Source of the DNA: Candidatus Chloroploca asiatica | GTDB taxonomy: Bacteria; Chloroflexota; Chloroflexia; Chloroflexales; Chloroflexaceae | Direction of reading: 5' to 3' | Assembly: GCF_002532075.1 (NCBI RefSeq) | Contig: NZ_LYXE01000182.1 | Coordinates: forward strand, 1 to 64,000 | Length of the DNA: 64,000 nucleotides | In this document: piece by piece, positions 1 to 8,592 of the stretch | Layout of the letters: every line of letters begins with the position of its first letter | Numbering within the stretch: the stretch's first letter is position 1 | Program-made: the position numbers and the translations under genes | The notes under the pieces: generated by a model | Told to the model about the DNA's origin: nothing | The model's input: the letters and a program-made list of their open reading frames with translations, nothing else | Database searches by the model: none

Positions 1-232
1 CCGCAAGGGGTGCCCGTACCGGGGCGGGGGCCGAATCCGGTGTACGGGCACCCCTTGCGGGTGCCCTTGCGGGTGCCCTGGCGGGTGCCCGTACCGTCCG
101 GGGAGCGGCCCGGTGTAGGGGCACCCCTCGCGGGTGCCCTCGCGGGTGCCCTGGCGGGTGCCCTGGCGGGTGCCCGTACCGTCCGTGGGGCGGCCCGGTG
201 TAGGGGCACCCCTGGCGGGTGCCCCTACCGTC
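1..232. repeat. Cluster of GCACCCGCAAGGGGTGC-type hairpin repeats, cut by window edge
   Basis: The first 230 bases are a run of the words GGTGCCCGTACCG, GCACCCCTTGCGGGTGCC and GGCGGGTGCCC. Many pairs can fold as GGCACCC-GCAA-GGGGTGCC stems with a GCAA loop. The same words form the core of the elements at 6902-7038, 17722-17954 and about 63383-63534. The terminal inverted repeats of those elements are not visible here, so this is a partial or differently bounded copy. It has no coding signal. Confidence 0.7.
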
Positions 233-530
233 CCGCGAAGGGTGACGCTCACCGACGCAAAAACCTTTGCGCCTTTGCGTCAAAAGAGCCGCCTTATTTG
301 CGGTGAGCGATGACGGATGAGCAACGTCCAGCGTAGTGCGGTGCGCTGCTGCGCGGCCAATGGTCAGTGCGGCTCGATTGCAGGGTTACAACATGTGATG
401 ACTACTATTTGTATGCGATAATAACATCGTTCTTATCCTCGCTGAGGGCATGGGATTGAGTTTCTCTACGCCCCGTGTTATAGTAGGCGAAACGATAACA
501 TAATGATGGTGCTGCGATGAGGTCACGGCA
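233..530. other. Intergenic stretch with half of a GACGCAAAGGCGC palindrome
   Basis: No gene is supported here. Bases 259-293 contain a decayed half of the palindromic repeat seen complete at 16909-16989 and 19429-19502. Bases 390-510 are AT-richer than their surroundings and could hold a promoter for the downstream genes, but no convincing -35/-10 pair was found. Confidence 0.4.
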
Positions 531-740
531 ATGACATCCGAACAGCCACATTATCACGGCCATCGTCAGCGCCTCCGCAAGCGCTTTCTGCGCTCTGGCC
601 TTTCAGGGTTCGCAGACTATGAGATGGTCGAGTTGCTCCTCATTGGTGCCGTGGATGCGCCGGTGACGATTGACGAAGCCTCGACTGCGCTCGACGAGTG
701 CCAGCGCCTCAAGCAGAAAGAGCTCCCTACAGGTCTGTGA
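531..740 (+). pseudogene. Truncated RadC-type N-terminal fragment
   Basis: The first 40 or so residues match the start of RadC (UPF0758) proteins: an HYHGHRQRLRKRF segment, then a DYEMVELLL helix. Full RadC proteins are about 220 residues and carry a C-terminal JAMM metalloprotease-like domain. Here similarity stops after the LLL and the frame closes at 69 residues, at a junction with GACCTCACAGGTC-type repeats (720-815). RadC genes are often carried on mobile and defence islands, and this one looks like a deletion remnant. It is unlikely to be functional. Confidence 0.6.
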
Positions 741-815
741 GACCTGTGAGGTCTCGCTTTGCCTATCAAGGATCACGCGATGGAAGACCTCACAGGTCTT
801 TTAGCCCGATGAGGT
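720..815. repeat. Inverted/direct copies of GACCTCACAGGTC
   Basis: ACAGGTCTGTGAGACCTGTGAGGTCTCGCT (in two overlapping pieces) and then AAGACCTCACAGGTCTTTT occur between the radC remnant and the methyltransferase. GATGAGGTCTCGCT follows. Similar words occur at 37555-37568 and 47340-47358. They form a small palindromic repeat and mark the radC break point. They could also act as a control site for the methyltransferase operon, but nothing shows that directly. Confidence 0.5.
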
Positions 816-844
816 CTCGCTGCCCTATCATCAAGGAACACCGC

Positions 845-1954
845 ATGGCCCTGAAGCAGAGCATGGCGCTGAGCGACCAACACTATCTTGCGCCTCGCAT
901 CCACCACGCCGACGCCCGCGATCTCGCTTTTCTCGCTGCCACGAGTATCGATCTCATCATCACCTCGCCACCCTACTGGCGTCGGCGCGACTACGGCCAT
1001 CCTGACCAGATTGGACAGGAAACTACGCCGGGCGCGTATATTGAGGCGCTGATAAGCATTCTGCATAGCTGGACGAGGCTGCTGCGCCCACACGCATCCG
1101 TATTCCTCAATCTTGGCGACACCTACCAGGACGGCTTTCTTGCTGGGATCCCAGCTCGTTTTGAGCTTGCAGCCCGTGATGCAGGCTGGAATGTCGTCAA
1201 TCATATTGTCTGGGCCAAGTCGGTTGGTCGCCCTGAGCCGGTTGCGTATCGGCTGTCGTCGCGCCACGAGGCGGTTTTTCAGCTCACACGGGCAAAAAAC
1301 GCCGCCGCGATCTTCTTCGACCGCTATGCTTTAGCGTGTGATCGCGCCAGTGCAGCCAACCCAGGCGATGTCTGGCCGACGGTGTGCGATGATCTGCCCG
1401 CAGATCTCTGGGAGCTCCATGCGACGCGGAGCAAGAGCGGGCATCCGGCGCCGTTTCCGCCGGAATTGGCGCGTCGTGCGATCCTGCTCGCGTGCCCCGA
1501 GCACGTCTGTACGGTCTGTGGTACGCCATATACGCGCCAACTCGTGCCGAGCGCCGAGCTTGATGCAAGCCGTCCGCAGGCGCGTCGCGCAATGGAGCTA
1601 TTTCGTGAACACGGTTTGACTGAGGCGCACCTGGCGGCGATTCGTGCGGTCGGCATTTCCGACGCCGGTCAGGGCAAGTTGATCCAGAAGGGCGCTGGGC
1701 GCAATGCGGCGGAGGTGCAACGGCTCGCCGATGAGGCCAAAGCCGCGCTCGGGGGCTACTTCCGCGAGTTTACGTTTGCGCCAAAGCGGATGGTTGGCTG
1801 GAACCGGTGCGCGTGCGCTGCGCCTACGGTGCCTGGCACGGTGCTCGATCCGTTTATGGGCAGTGGAACGACGCTCGCGGTGGCGCAGGAGTTGGGCCGA
1901 CAGAGCATCGGGGTTGATCTGATTGTGCCAGAAGTGTTGCAGAAAGCAGACTGA
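845..1954 (+). CDS. DNA methyltransferase, probably N4-cytosine type (beta-class motif order)
   Basis: 369 residues. Motif IV (TSPPYW, about residues 40-45) precedes motif I (DPFMGSGTT, about 338-346), the circular order of beta-class amino-methyltransferases. An SPPY rather than DPPY catalytic tetrapeptide favours N4-cytosine methylation. A Cys cluster (CPEHVCTVCG, and later CAC just before motif I) looks like a zinc ribbon, common in stand-alone enzymes of this type. The ATG at 845 is preferred because AAGGAAC lies just upstream and the family N-terminus begins there. The nuclease-helicase gene follows after one base, so the two are surely co-transcribed. The likely role is self-protection in a restriction-like system. 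The recognition sequence cannot be told from the sequence. Confidence 0.85.
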   Translation: MALKQSMALSDQHYLAPRIHHADARDLAFLAATSIDLIITSPPYWRRRDYGHPDQIGQETTPGAYIEALISILHSWTRLLRPHASVFLNLGDTYQDGFLAGIPARFELAARDAGWNVVNHIVWAKSVGRPEPVAYRLSSRHEAVFQLTRAKNAAAIFFDRYALACDRASAANPGDVWPTVCDDLPADLWELHATRSKSGHPAPFPPELARRAILLACPEHVCTVCGTPYTRQLVPSAELDASRPQARRAMELFREHGLTEAHLAAIRAVGISDAGQGKLIQKGAGRNAAEVQRLADEAKAALGGYFREFTFAPKRMVGWNRCACAAPTVPGTVLDPFMGSGTTLAVAQELGRQSIGVDLIVPEVLQKAD

Positions 1955-1955
1955 T

Positions 1956-4900
1956 ATGCCCTCACTGAAAAAGAAAGCCCTCTCGCTCTACCTTCGTACG
2001 GGCTGCCAGCGCCAGCTTGTGCTCAATCTTTACAATGATGCCGAGCGTCGTGCTAACGGGATGCCCGAACGCCAGCAGGCACGCGCTGGCCTCGGCCTGA
2101 CCGGGGCGATGGGCTATGCATGGCAGGACGAGAAGGTCAGCGAACTGGGCGCGGTCTTTGGCAACGATGCCGTCCATATCAACCCGGTGAAAAAAGGCAA
2201 CCGCCCTGGATCGATCCTGCTCGCAACGGTGCTGCCTCGGCTCAAGCCATACCAGTTTGTGGTTGAGGGGCACTATGACGCGGCCACGCAGACCTTCAAG
2301 GACGCAGTCGGGATCGCGACGCTCCAGGATGCCGCTGGCCAGCCGCTTGGTGTTGGCGACGCGCTGCCCGACCTGATCCAGGTGCTGCCACCGGCGGCCC
2401 ATCCTGCTGCGTGTGAACTGGTGGGGCAGGATCTGGGGCCGGTGGCGACGATGCTGGCCGTGCAGCCAAACGGCGATATCGTTGCGCTCGACCCGGGCGA
2501 TCAGCGGCTGCGCCTGCGTGTTATTGACATAAAGCTCTCGGCGGAGCCGGGGGCGCACTACTTTGCCGAGGTGGTGTACTACTCGATTACGCTGGCGGCG
2601 TGGCTGATCGAGCACCACTGGGCTCAGGACTTCGTCGTGGTCGCCGCACCCGCCGTCTGGCCCGGCTCTTACGACGCCTCGCAGATCCGTCAGGTGCATA
2701 ACCAGTGCCAGAAGGAGGGGCGCAACCCAACCGCTGAGGAACTCGCCCTCGCGCTCGAAGATGATATCGAGGTTGCGCCCTTTGATGCTTTTGCCCCGCG
2801 GCTGCGGCGTTTTTTCCAGGAGGAATTGCCGTTTGTCCTCAATACGCCGTGGGATCAACTGCCCTGGCATGTCTCGCATGCCTGCAAAGGCTGTGAGTTT
2901 CTCGGCTACCCCTGGCTCGACAAGGCTGGCAAGCTGACCAACTCGGCGCTCCACTGCTGGCCGACGGCTGAGGCGCGCCATCATCTGTCGCGTGTGGCTG
3001 GCCTCTCCAAGGGCGGGGCCAAGCTGCTGTGTAGCGATGTGGCCGATGTCACACGGCTTGCTTCACTCTCAGCGGGAGATGCCGTGTTTGAGCGTAGTCC
3101 TTCGCTGCGTGCGAAGCGCACGGTCTACCCCCATCGCGCGCGAGCACTTGAGGCTGATCTGACGGGCATTATCCCGAACTCTGGTGGTGATGCGCTGATG
3201 CCGCGCTGGCCCGATCTGCACATCTATCTCTTTCTCGATTATGATCTTTCGAGCGCGATCACGGCGACCTTCAGTCTCCGTGCCTTCTGGAAAGAGCCGC
3301 TCCCGTTTGGCGCGACGCTCGAGGCGCAACGTCAGCGCTGGGCGGCCCGCCACGAGGGCAAGCCCACCGGCTTTCAAGAGGTTTTTCTGGTTGACCAGCG
3401 CAACCTGACGCGCGAGCGCGAGGAGTTGCTCAAGTTTCTGCGTACGCTGCGCGGCATCATTACGACCGTTGAGCAGCATGATGAACGCGATATCAACGAT
3501 ATGCGGCGCGGCGACGTCAATGAGCCGAAAAAGCTCAAGCGCAGCACGTATCAGATCTATCTCTGGGACGAAGCCCAGCGCAAACAGTTGACCCGTGTGG
3601 TCGGGCGGCATCTGCCAGCGATCCTGGCCGATCCCAACGTGCGCGATCTCGCCTGGCTTTTCCCGCCCCCCGAGCTGCTGACGCACGCGGAAGAGGCCTC
3701 GTACAAATCGTCGTTCACCTTTGTCTCTGCCATTGTGCAGAACACCGTGGCCGTTCCGGTGCCGCACCACTATACCCTGCTGGAAGTAGCCCAAACCTAT
3801 CACCCGGCGAACTTTCCTGAGGTCGCGGTGCATCCGCTCTACCGTGAACCACTGAGCGACCTGATCCCCGGCGAGCGACTGCACGACATGTGGACGCGGC
3901 GCGGCAACTACACCCAAACTCAGCGCACGATTGAGGAGACGGCGGGGCGCAAGTTGCAGGCGCTGGCCTATGTGGTCGCGCAACTCGAGCAGGATCTCAA
4001 AGATCTCCTGGTGCGCGCCGCTGCGCCGCCCTTGGTGCGCAACCTGAAGCGGCTCACTGGCGTACCGCCGCGCAGCATGCTCTGGTACGAATATACCCGG
4101 CTCAACCAGGCGCTGGCCGAGCTCGACGAGCATACGCTGCGCGCGATGCCGGCCCACGAGCGTGAGGCGCGCTTCAAGTCGGCTCATCTACACGAACGGC
4201 TCGAAGACCAGGCGAAGCTTGATGCGCATGATCAGCTTCAGAAGACTGTGCAGCACCCGCTTGATCTGCCGTCCAACCTGTTGATCTACCGGCTCAACCG
4301 CGACTCCTACGAGTTCAATGTCCGCCCGCCGGCCATGGGCTACGCGCTCGCCCCCAAGAGCGACCCGGCGTTTCTGAGCCGGTCGGCCTACCCACTCATC
4401 GACGGCACGGGCATCAAGATCAACGGGCGACTCGCGGGCTCAGTTGCCGAGGCCGGCCTGACCAGGGTCTCGGTGGTCGCGATCGACCGGGTGAAGGGCC
4501 TGATTGCCCTCAAGCTCTGGCACGCCAACTGCGCCCTGGATCTAGAGCGGTTGGGCCTCGCTGATTTTCGCACCGACGTGATGCTCGACCCCGTCGGTGA
4601 CGATTATCTCTCGAAAAAGCTCGCGCTCACGCTTCAGGGCATTGGACGCCCCGCCTCGGCTGGCGAGGATGCCCAGGCGGCCCGCGCCCTGGGGTTGACT
4701 GATCCACATGCGTCGACGGCAACCCCTGAAAGCCCCGCCTCCGCGTTCCTCTGGCAAGCGCCGGTTCTGGCCGCGACGCCCGTTACCCGTGCGACGACCG
4801 CTGCCCAGGCGCGATTGAAGGAGCGCGGGGTAAGTCTCAACCCCTCGCAGTGGGCGGCATGGGAAGCCGCCCTGACCCGACGGCTCGCACTGATCTGGGG

Positions 4901-6365
4901 GCCACCAGGGACGGGCAAGAGTCAGACACTGCGCGCGATCATCGCGGGTGCCGTCTGGGATGCCCATCACCACCGGCAACCGCTGCGGCTGCTGATCGCC
5001 TCCAACAACTACACCGCCATCGACAACGTGCTGATTGGCGTCGACACCCTGCTGGCACAGGTGATCCCAGGGCAGCCCTACCGTCTCTTCCGCATCCAGA
5101 GTCAATACAACGCCCCACCCGCCGAACTCCAGAAGCATCCTGCGATCGAGCCGGTCATCGTCAAAACGAAACAGGCCCCGGCTGACGTGCAGAACCTTCA
5201 GACGCTGCTCGATGTCCCAACGGGAATTGTCGTCGTCGCTGGCCCACCGCAGCAACTGCATAACCTCGCCATCGCGACCAAAAACAAGTCAAAGAAAGAG
5301 ACTGCGGATCGCACCCAGCAACGCTGGTTTGATCTCATCATCATCGACGAAGCCTCGCAACTCGGGGTAGCCGAGGCGACACTCGTTGTTTCGAAGGCCG
5401 CCGAGGGTGCCAGTTTCGTGCTCGCCGGCGACGACAAACAGCTCCCGCCGATCCAGCCCGCGACGCCACCCGAAGGGCTGGAACACGTCGTCGGCTCGGT
5501 CTACAACTACATCCGGCACCATCACCAGGTGGCCCCGCTGCCCTTGCAGATCAACTATCGCTCGTGCCAGACGCTGGTCGACTTCACCAAGCATGCCGGG
5601 TATGATCCTGGCCTACGTGCCTACCACGAAGATCTGCGGCTCACGCTTCTGGCCCCTGGCTTCCCCACAGCGCAGCCTGCAGCTTGGCCGAAGGCCCTCT
5701 ACTGGACTCCCGCCTGGGCCCAGTTGCTCGATCCGCAGCATCCTGCAACATGCTTTATCTACGAGGACGATATTGCCGGCCAGGCCAATGCGTTCGAGGC
5801 AGACGCAGTCGCCGCGCTGCTCTGGCTGCTCTATGGCCGCCTCGACCAGCAACTCACCGGCGAGCGCCAGGGCGCGGCGTTTGCCCCGCTCACCGGGAAG
5901 CCCGCCGACGCCCAGCGCTTCTGGGATCTCACCGTGGGCGTTGTGACGCCCCACCGTGCCCAGATGAGCAAAATCGTCAGTCGGCTCCAGGCGATCTTTC
6001 CTGAGCACGACCCAACCGCCATCTGGAATGCGGTCGACACCGTCGAACGCTTCCAGGGGCAGCAGCGCGATGTGATCATCGCTTCCTTCGGCCTCGGCGA
6101 TGCCGACCTGATTCGTAGCGAAGATGAGTTCCTCTACAGCCTCAACCGCTTCAACGTCATGGCCTCACGCGCCCGCGCCAAGCTCATCGTCCTCGTGACG
6201 CGGTCGCTGGTCGACCATCTCGCTGATGATGGCAACGTGCTCCAGGAGTCACGGTTATTGAAAAACTACGCCGAGTCATTCTGCCAGGCTCCCACCTCGA
6301 TCGTGCTTGGCTTGCGCACGAATGGCATGGATACGCTGAGGCCTGGAATACTCAGGGTACAATAG
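1956..6365 (+). CDS. Dna2-like fusion: Fe-S PD-(D/E)XK nuclease + SF1 (Upf1-like) helicase
   Basis: 1469 residues. The N-terminal third resembles RecB/Cas4/TM0106-type nucleases: a VIDIK catalytic motif near residue 190 followed by an AEVVYYSITLA helix, and four cysteines (about residues 17, 309, 312 and 332) in the split pattern that binds a 4Fe-4S cluster in Dna2, AddB and Cas4. The C-terminal third is an SF1 helicase: Walker A GPPGTGKS near 981, Walker B IIIDEAS near 1130, GDDKQLPP, a VDTVERFQGQQ motif and a final NVMASRARAK arginine-finger motif. The middle 500 residues are unassigned. It starts one base after the methyltransferase stop. No specificity subunit is present. The pair is best read as a restriction/defence cassette. 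Housekeeping repair is an alternative. Confidence 0.8.
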   Translation: MPSLKKKALSLYLRTGCQRQLVLNLYNDAERRANGMPERQQARAGLGLTGAMGYAWQDEKVSELGAVFGNDAVHINPVKKGNRPGSILLATVLPRLKPYQFVVEGHYDAATQTFKDAVGIATLQDAAGQPLGVGDALPDLIQVLPPAAHPAACELVGQDLGPVATMLAVQPNGDIVALDPGDQRLRLRVIDIKLSAEPGAHYFAEVVYYSITLAAWLIEHHWAQDFVVVAAPAVWPGSYDASQIRQVHNQCQKEGRNPTAEELALALEDDIEVAPFDAFAPRLRRFFQEELPFVLNTPWDQLPWHVSHACKGCEFLGYPWLDKAGKLTNSALHCWPTAEARHHLSRVAGLSKGGAKLLCSDVADVTRLASLSAGDAVFERSPSLRAKRTVYPHRARALEADLTGIIPNSGGDALMPRWPDLHIYLFLDYDLSSAITATFSLRAFWKEPLPFGATLEAQRQRWAARHEGKPTGFQEVFLVDQRNLTREREELLKFLRTLRGIITTVEQHDERDINDMRRGDVNEPKKLKRSTYQIYLWDEAQRKQLTRVVGRHLPAILADPNVRDLAWLFPPPELLTHAEEASYKSSFTFVSAIVQNTVAVPVPHHYTLLEVAQTYHPANFPEVAVHPLYREPLSDLIPGERLHDMWTRRGNYTQTQRTIEETAGRKLQALAYVVAQLEQDLKDLLVRAAAPPLVRNLKRLTGVPPRSMLWYEYTRLNQALAELDEHTLRAMPAHEREARFKSAHLHERLEDQAKLDAHDQLQKTVQHPLDLPSNLLIYRLNRDSYEFNVRPPAMGYALAPKSDPAFLSRSAYPLIDGTGIKINGRLAGSVAEAGLTRVSVVAIDRVKGLIALKLWHANCALDLERLGLADFRTDVMLDPVGDDYLSKKLALTLQGIGRPASAGEDAQAARALGLTDPHASTATPESPASAFLWQAPVLAATPVTRATTAAQARLKERGVSLNPSQWAAWEAALTRRLALIWGPPGTGKSQTLRAIIAGAVWDAHHHRQPLRLLIASNNYTAIDNVLIGVDTLLAQVIPGQPYRLFRIQSQYNAPPAELQKHPAIEPVIVKTKQAPADVQNLQTLLDVPTGIVVVAGPPQQLHNLAIATKNKSKKETADRTQQRWFDLIIIDEASQLGVAEATLVVSKAAEGASFVLAGDDKQLPPIQPATPPEGLEHVVGSVYNYIRHHHQVAPLPLQINYRSCQTLVDFTKHAGYDPGLRAYHEDLRLTLLAPGFPTAQPAAWPKALYWTPAWAQLLDPQHPATCFIYEDDIAGQANAFEADAVAALLWLLYGRLDQQLTGERQGAAFAPLTGKPADAQRFWDLTVGVVTPHRAQMSKIVSRLQAIFPEHDPTAIWNAVDTVERFQGQQRDVIIASFGLGDADLIRSEDEFLYSLNRFNVMASRARAKLIVLVTRSLVDHLADDGNVLQESRLLKNYAESFCQAPTSIVLGLRTNGMDTLRPGILRVQ

Positions 6366-6441
6366 TGGTACTCTAGGGGCCTGTCTTAGCGAAGCGTGCC
6401 TGCATAGCAGGCTGTCGACACCGAGAAACGGAGACCCGGGA

Positions 6442-6609
6442 TTGAATACCAAAACTCGAGATATCTTGAGCCTTGTGATCGTGGGCTTTTTAATTGCCAG
6501 TCTGCTCTTCGGCTGGAATACGCTCCTCATAGGAGGGTTGGCGATTTTCGGCTTGCTTATCCTTGTGTTGCTCGAGTTGCGTGCTCGTCGGACGCATCCC
6601 CCCTCGTGA
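6442..6609 (+). CDS. Small two-helix membrane protein (TTG start)
   Basis: An unlisted-type small frame of 55 residues begins with TTG at 6442 behind a GGAG at about 6430. It encodes a charged N-terminus (NTKTRD), two hydrophobic stretches (about residues 9-22 and 29-45) separated by GWNT, and a basic tail (LRARRTHPPS). The pattern is that of a short inner-membrane hairpin protein. It follows the helicase by 77 bases on the same strand and could be a third member of that cassette. No family was recognised. The hydrophobicity and ribosome site are the only support. Confidence 0.4.
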   Translation: MNTKTRDILSLVIVGFLIASLLFGWNTLLIGGLAIFGLLILVLLELRARRTHPPS

Positions 6610-6660
6610 CGGCTCCCAGGGCGAAAGGAGACTGCTGAAAAATGTGGCCTGCCGTGTACG

Positions 6661-6783
6661 ATGGACTCCACGCAAGGAGTGCGTCATTCGGAGACCTATC
6701 GCCAGATCCGGCGTGCGCATCCGGCGATTGAACGCAAGCTGGCTGATGTGGTGCGCCGCCTCGCTGGATGGCCTCGCGCACAC
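6661..6783 (+). pseudogene. Transposase C-terminal scar (IS1182/DDE-type-like)
   Basis: In one frame the DNA reads DSTQGVRHSETYRQIRRAHP, then AIERKLADVVRRL. This matches the conserved HPxIERKLxxLVRxxG region near the C-terminus of IS1182-like/DDE_Tnp_1-type transposases. There is no start, no DDE core and no continuation beyond about 40 residues. It is a fossil of an insertion sequence between the nuclease-helicase cassette and Wadjet, which fits a mobile or defence island. Confidence 0.55.
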
Positions 6784-6862
6784 CAAAAAGCGCGACCGTC
6801 ACGGCGTCCTTAACGTCGCGATGGTCGCGCCTGTCGTATGCTTACGACCTGAGCACCGGGTT

Positions 6863-6887
6863 GGTTCCCCCATTTTCAGCGTAGCCC
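6863..6887. repeat. Single arm of the GGGCTACGCTGAAAATGGGGG repeat
   Basis: The sequence here is one arm of the perfect hairpin found at 32676-32726 (25 identical bases). Here only one arm is present and it abuts the mobile element at 6902. Confidence 0.7.
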
Positions 6888-6901
6888 TAAGCCCCACGCC
6901 T

Positions 6902-7038
6902 AGGGCGATTGCATCTTCCGTGTATGCACCCCGCCAAGGCACCCGCAAGGGGTGCCCGTACACCGGATTCGGCCCCCGCCCCGGTACGGGCACCCCTTGC
7001 GGGTGCCCCGTTGTATCCGGTTTCGTATGATGCAATCG
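6902..7038. mobile_element. MITE-like hairpin element, copy 1, with 17-bp target duplication
   Basis: The element begins AGGGCGATTGCATC and ends GATGCAATCG, so its ends are inverted repeats. Inside the ends are CTTCCGTGTATGCACCCC on one side and TTGTATCCGGTTTCGTATGAT on the other (two pieces), around a core of GCACCCGCAAGGGGTGC hairpins. A 17-bp sequence, CCCTAAGCCCCACGCCT, flanks it directly (6885-6901 and 7039-7055), the expected footprint of insertion. It encodes nothing. The copy lies in the opposite orientation to those at 17722 and 63383. Confidence 0.75.
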
Positions 7039-7085
7039 CCCTAAGCCCCACGCCTCCAACACGCGCAACTCGTCTCACCATGCGG

Positions 7086-7091
7086 TACAAT
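7086..7091 (+). promoter_or_regulatory. Possible -10 box (TACAAT) for the Wadjet operon
   Basis: TACAAT lies 38 bases upstream of the JetA ATG and directly after the mobile element's target duplication. No good -35 hexamer is visible at 16-18 bases, so this is tentative. Confidence 0.3.
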
Positions 7092-7128
7092 GAGAGGATA
7101 GCTGGATGATGGGAGTCACGTACCAGGT

Positions 7129-8592
7129 ATGATGGATCACGATCAACTTCAATTTGATCTGCGCCAGGCGGCAAGTGTCCGGATGTTGAAGAGTCCGCAT
7201 GCGCCGTTGATGGTGAGTTTTTTGTATCGTGCCTTTAAGTACGAACAGCACGCTGCGGTGCCCTATGCCACGCTGCTTGATCGGCTGGAGACGGCCCTTG
7301 AGGCGTTGAATGAACGGCATCCTGGGCTCTATCCGCTCAGTGCGGCGGCGTATCTCAAGCAGTGGAGTGATGATGAACATCAGCTCATTCGCATTATTGT
7401 CCGCGGGAGCGACGACGCAACAACCGTTGAATTGACTGCCGAGGCCGAGCGCGCCTTGGGCTGGGTTGAGGATTTGTATCGCCGCGAGTTTGTTGGAACT
7501 GAGTCGCGCTTTTTGTCGATCTTTCAGTTGCTTGAAGAGATCGCGGTGCGGAGTAGCGAAGATGTTGAACAGCGGTTGGCCCAACTCGCGCAGGAGCGTG
7601 CGGCGATTGAGGCCGAGATGACCCGGATCCGTGAGACGGGTCGCGTTGAGGCGCTGACTTCGACGCAGATCAGAGAGCGGTTTCTCCAGGCGGGTGAGGT
7701 GGCGCGCCAGTTGTTGCGCGATTTTGCCGCCGTTGAACAGAATTTCCGGGCGATTGCCCGCAATGTGCAAGAACAACAACTCCATCCCGAGGCCCGCAAG
7801 GGCTCGGTGGTGGGCTATGTGCTCGATGCTGATGAGGCGTTGCACGCTTCTGACCAGGGCCAGAGTTTCTATGCGTTCTGGGAGTTTCTGACGGTGCCCG
7901 ATCAGCAGGATGCGCTGCGCCATTTGCTCGATCAGGTCTATGAGTTGCCTGCGCTGAGCGATCTTGCGCCTTCCCATCCGCTGCTCTATCGGATGACGCC
8001 GGCGTTGCTCGAGGCCGGCGAAAAGATTGTGCAGTCGAACCATCGCCTCGCCGAGCAACTGCGCCGTTTGCTCAACGACCGGGCCCTGGCCGAAAGTCGC
8101 CGCGTGCGCGAGTTGATTGATGCGATCAAGCGGCACGCGGCACGTCTGGCCGATGCGCCACTGCCCGAGGGTGCAGTGCTTGTGCTCGAAGGGGCGCCAG
8201 CGATCAATTTGCCGCTGGAACGCCCCCTCTGGGAGCCGAATGTGGCGACGGTCTTTACGGCGCAGCCCCAGGTAATGGGTGAACTCGACACCGAGATGCG
8301 TATTGATGCGTTGTATCGCCAGTTCTATGTGGATGAGCAGAAGCTCCAGCAGCGCATCGAGACCCTGCTTGCCAGGCAGCCTTCGTGTACGCTCGCCGAG
8401 GTGCTTGTGGCTTATCCCGCTGAAAAAGGGCTGGCCGAGGTGATCGCCTATCTTTCCCTTGCGAGCCGCGATCCGCGTCATTCGATTGAAGATGAGTTTA
8501 CCGATCTGATCACGTTGCCAACGACTCCCGAGCTTGCCGAACGCGAGCTTGCCGTGCCCCGCGTTACCTTCCGGAGTGCCTATGCGTCCTGA
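7129..8592 (+). CDS. jetA: Wadjet subunit JetA (DUF3375, MukF/kleisin-like)
   Basis: 487 residues, the usual size for DUF3375. The opening (MDHDQLQFDLRQAASVRMLK, then SPHAPLMVSFLYRAF) is characteristic of the family. The rest is almost wholly alpha-helical with long charged helices. JetA is the kleisin of the Wadjet SMC complex, bridging the JetC heads and binding JetB. It is the first of four overlapping genes in the canonical jetABCD order and overlaps jetB by 11 bases. The annotation rests on family resemblance plus the diagnostic gene order, which together are strong. The complex cleaves small circular plasmids by loop extrusion in characterised systems. Confidence 0.92.
   Translation: MMDHDQLQFDLRQAASVRMLKSPHAPLMVSFLYRAFKYEQHAAVPYATLLDRLETALEALNERHPGLYPLSAAAYLKQWSDDEHQLIRIIVRGSDDATTVELTAEAERALGWVEDLYRREFVGTESRFLSIFQLLEEIAVRSSEDVEQRLAQLAQERAAIEAEMTRIRETGRVEALTSTQIRERFLQAGEVARQLLRDFAAVEQNFRAIARNVQEQQLHPEARKGSVVGYVLDADEALHASDQGQSFYAFWEFLTVPDQQDALRHLLDQVYELPALSDLAPSHPLLYRMTPALLEAGEKIVQSNHRLAEQLRRLLNDRALAESRRVRELIDAIKRHAARLADAPLPEGAVLVLEGAPAINLPLERPLWEPNVATVFTAQPQVMGELDTEMRIDALYRQFYVDEQKLQQRIETLLARQPSCTLAEVLVAYPAEKGLAEVIAYLSLASRDPRHSIEDEFTDLITLPTTPELAERELAVPRVTFRSAYAS

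Noticed and set aside
845-6365. BREX or DISARM system
   Set aside because: No PglZ, BrxC, DrmA, DrmB or PLD gene is present beside the methyltransferase.
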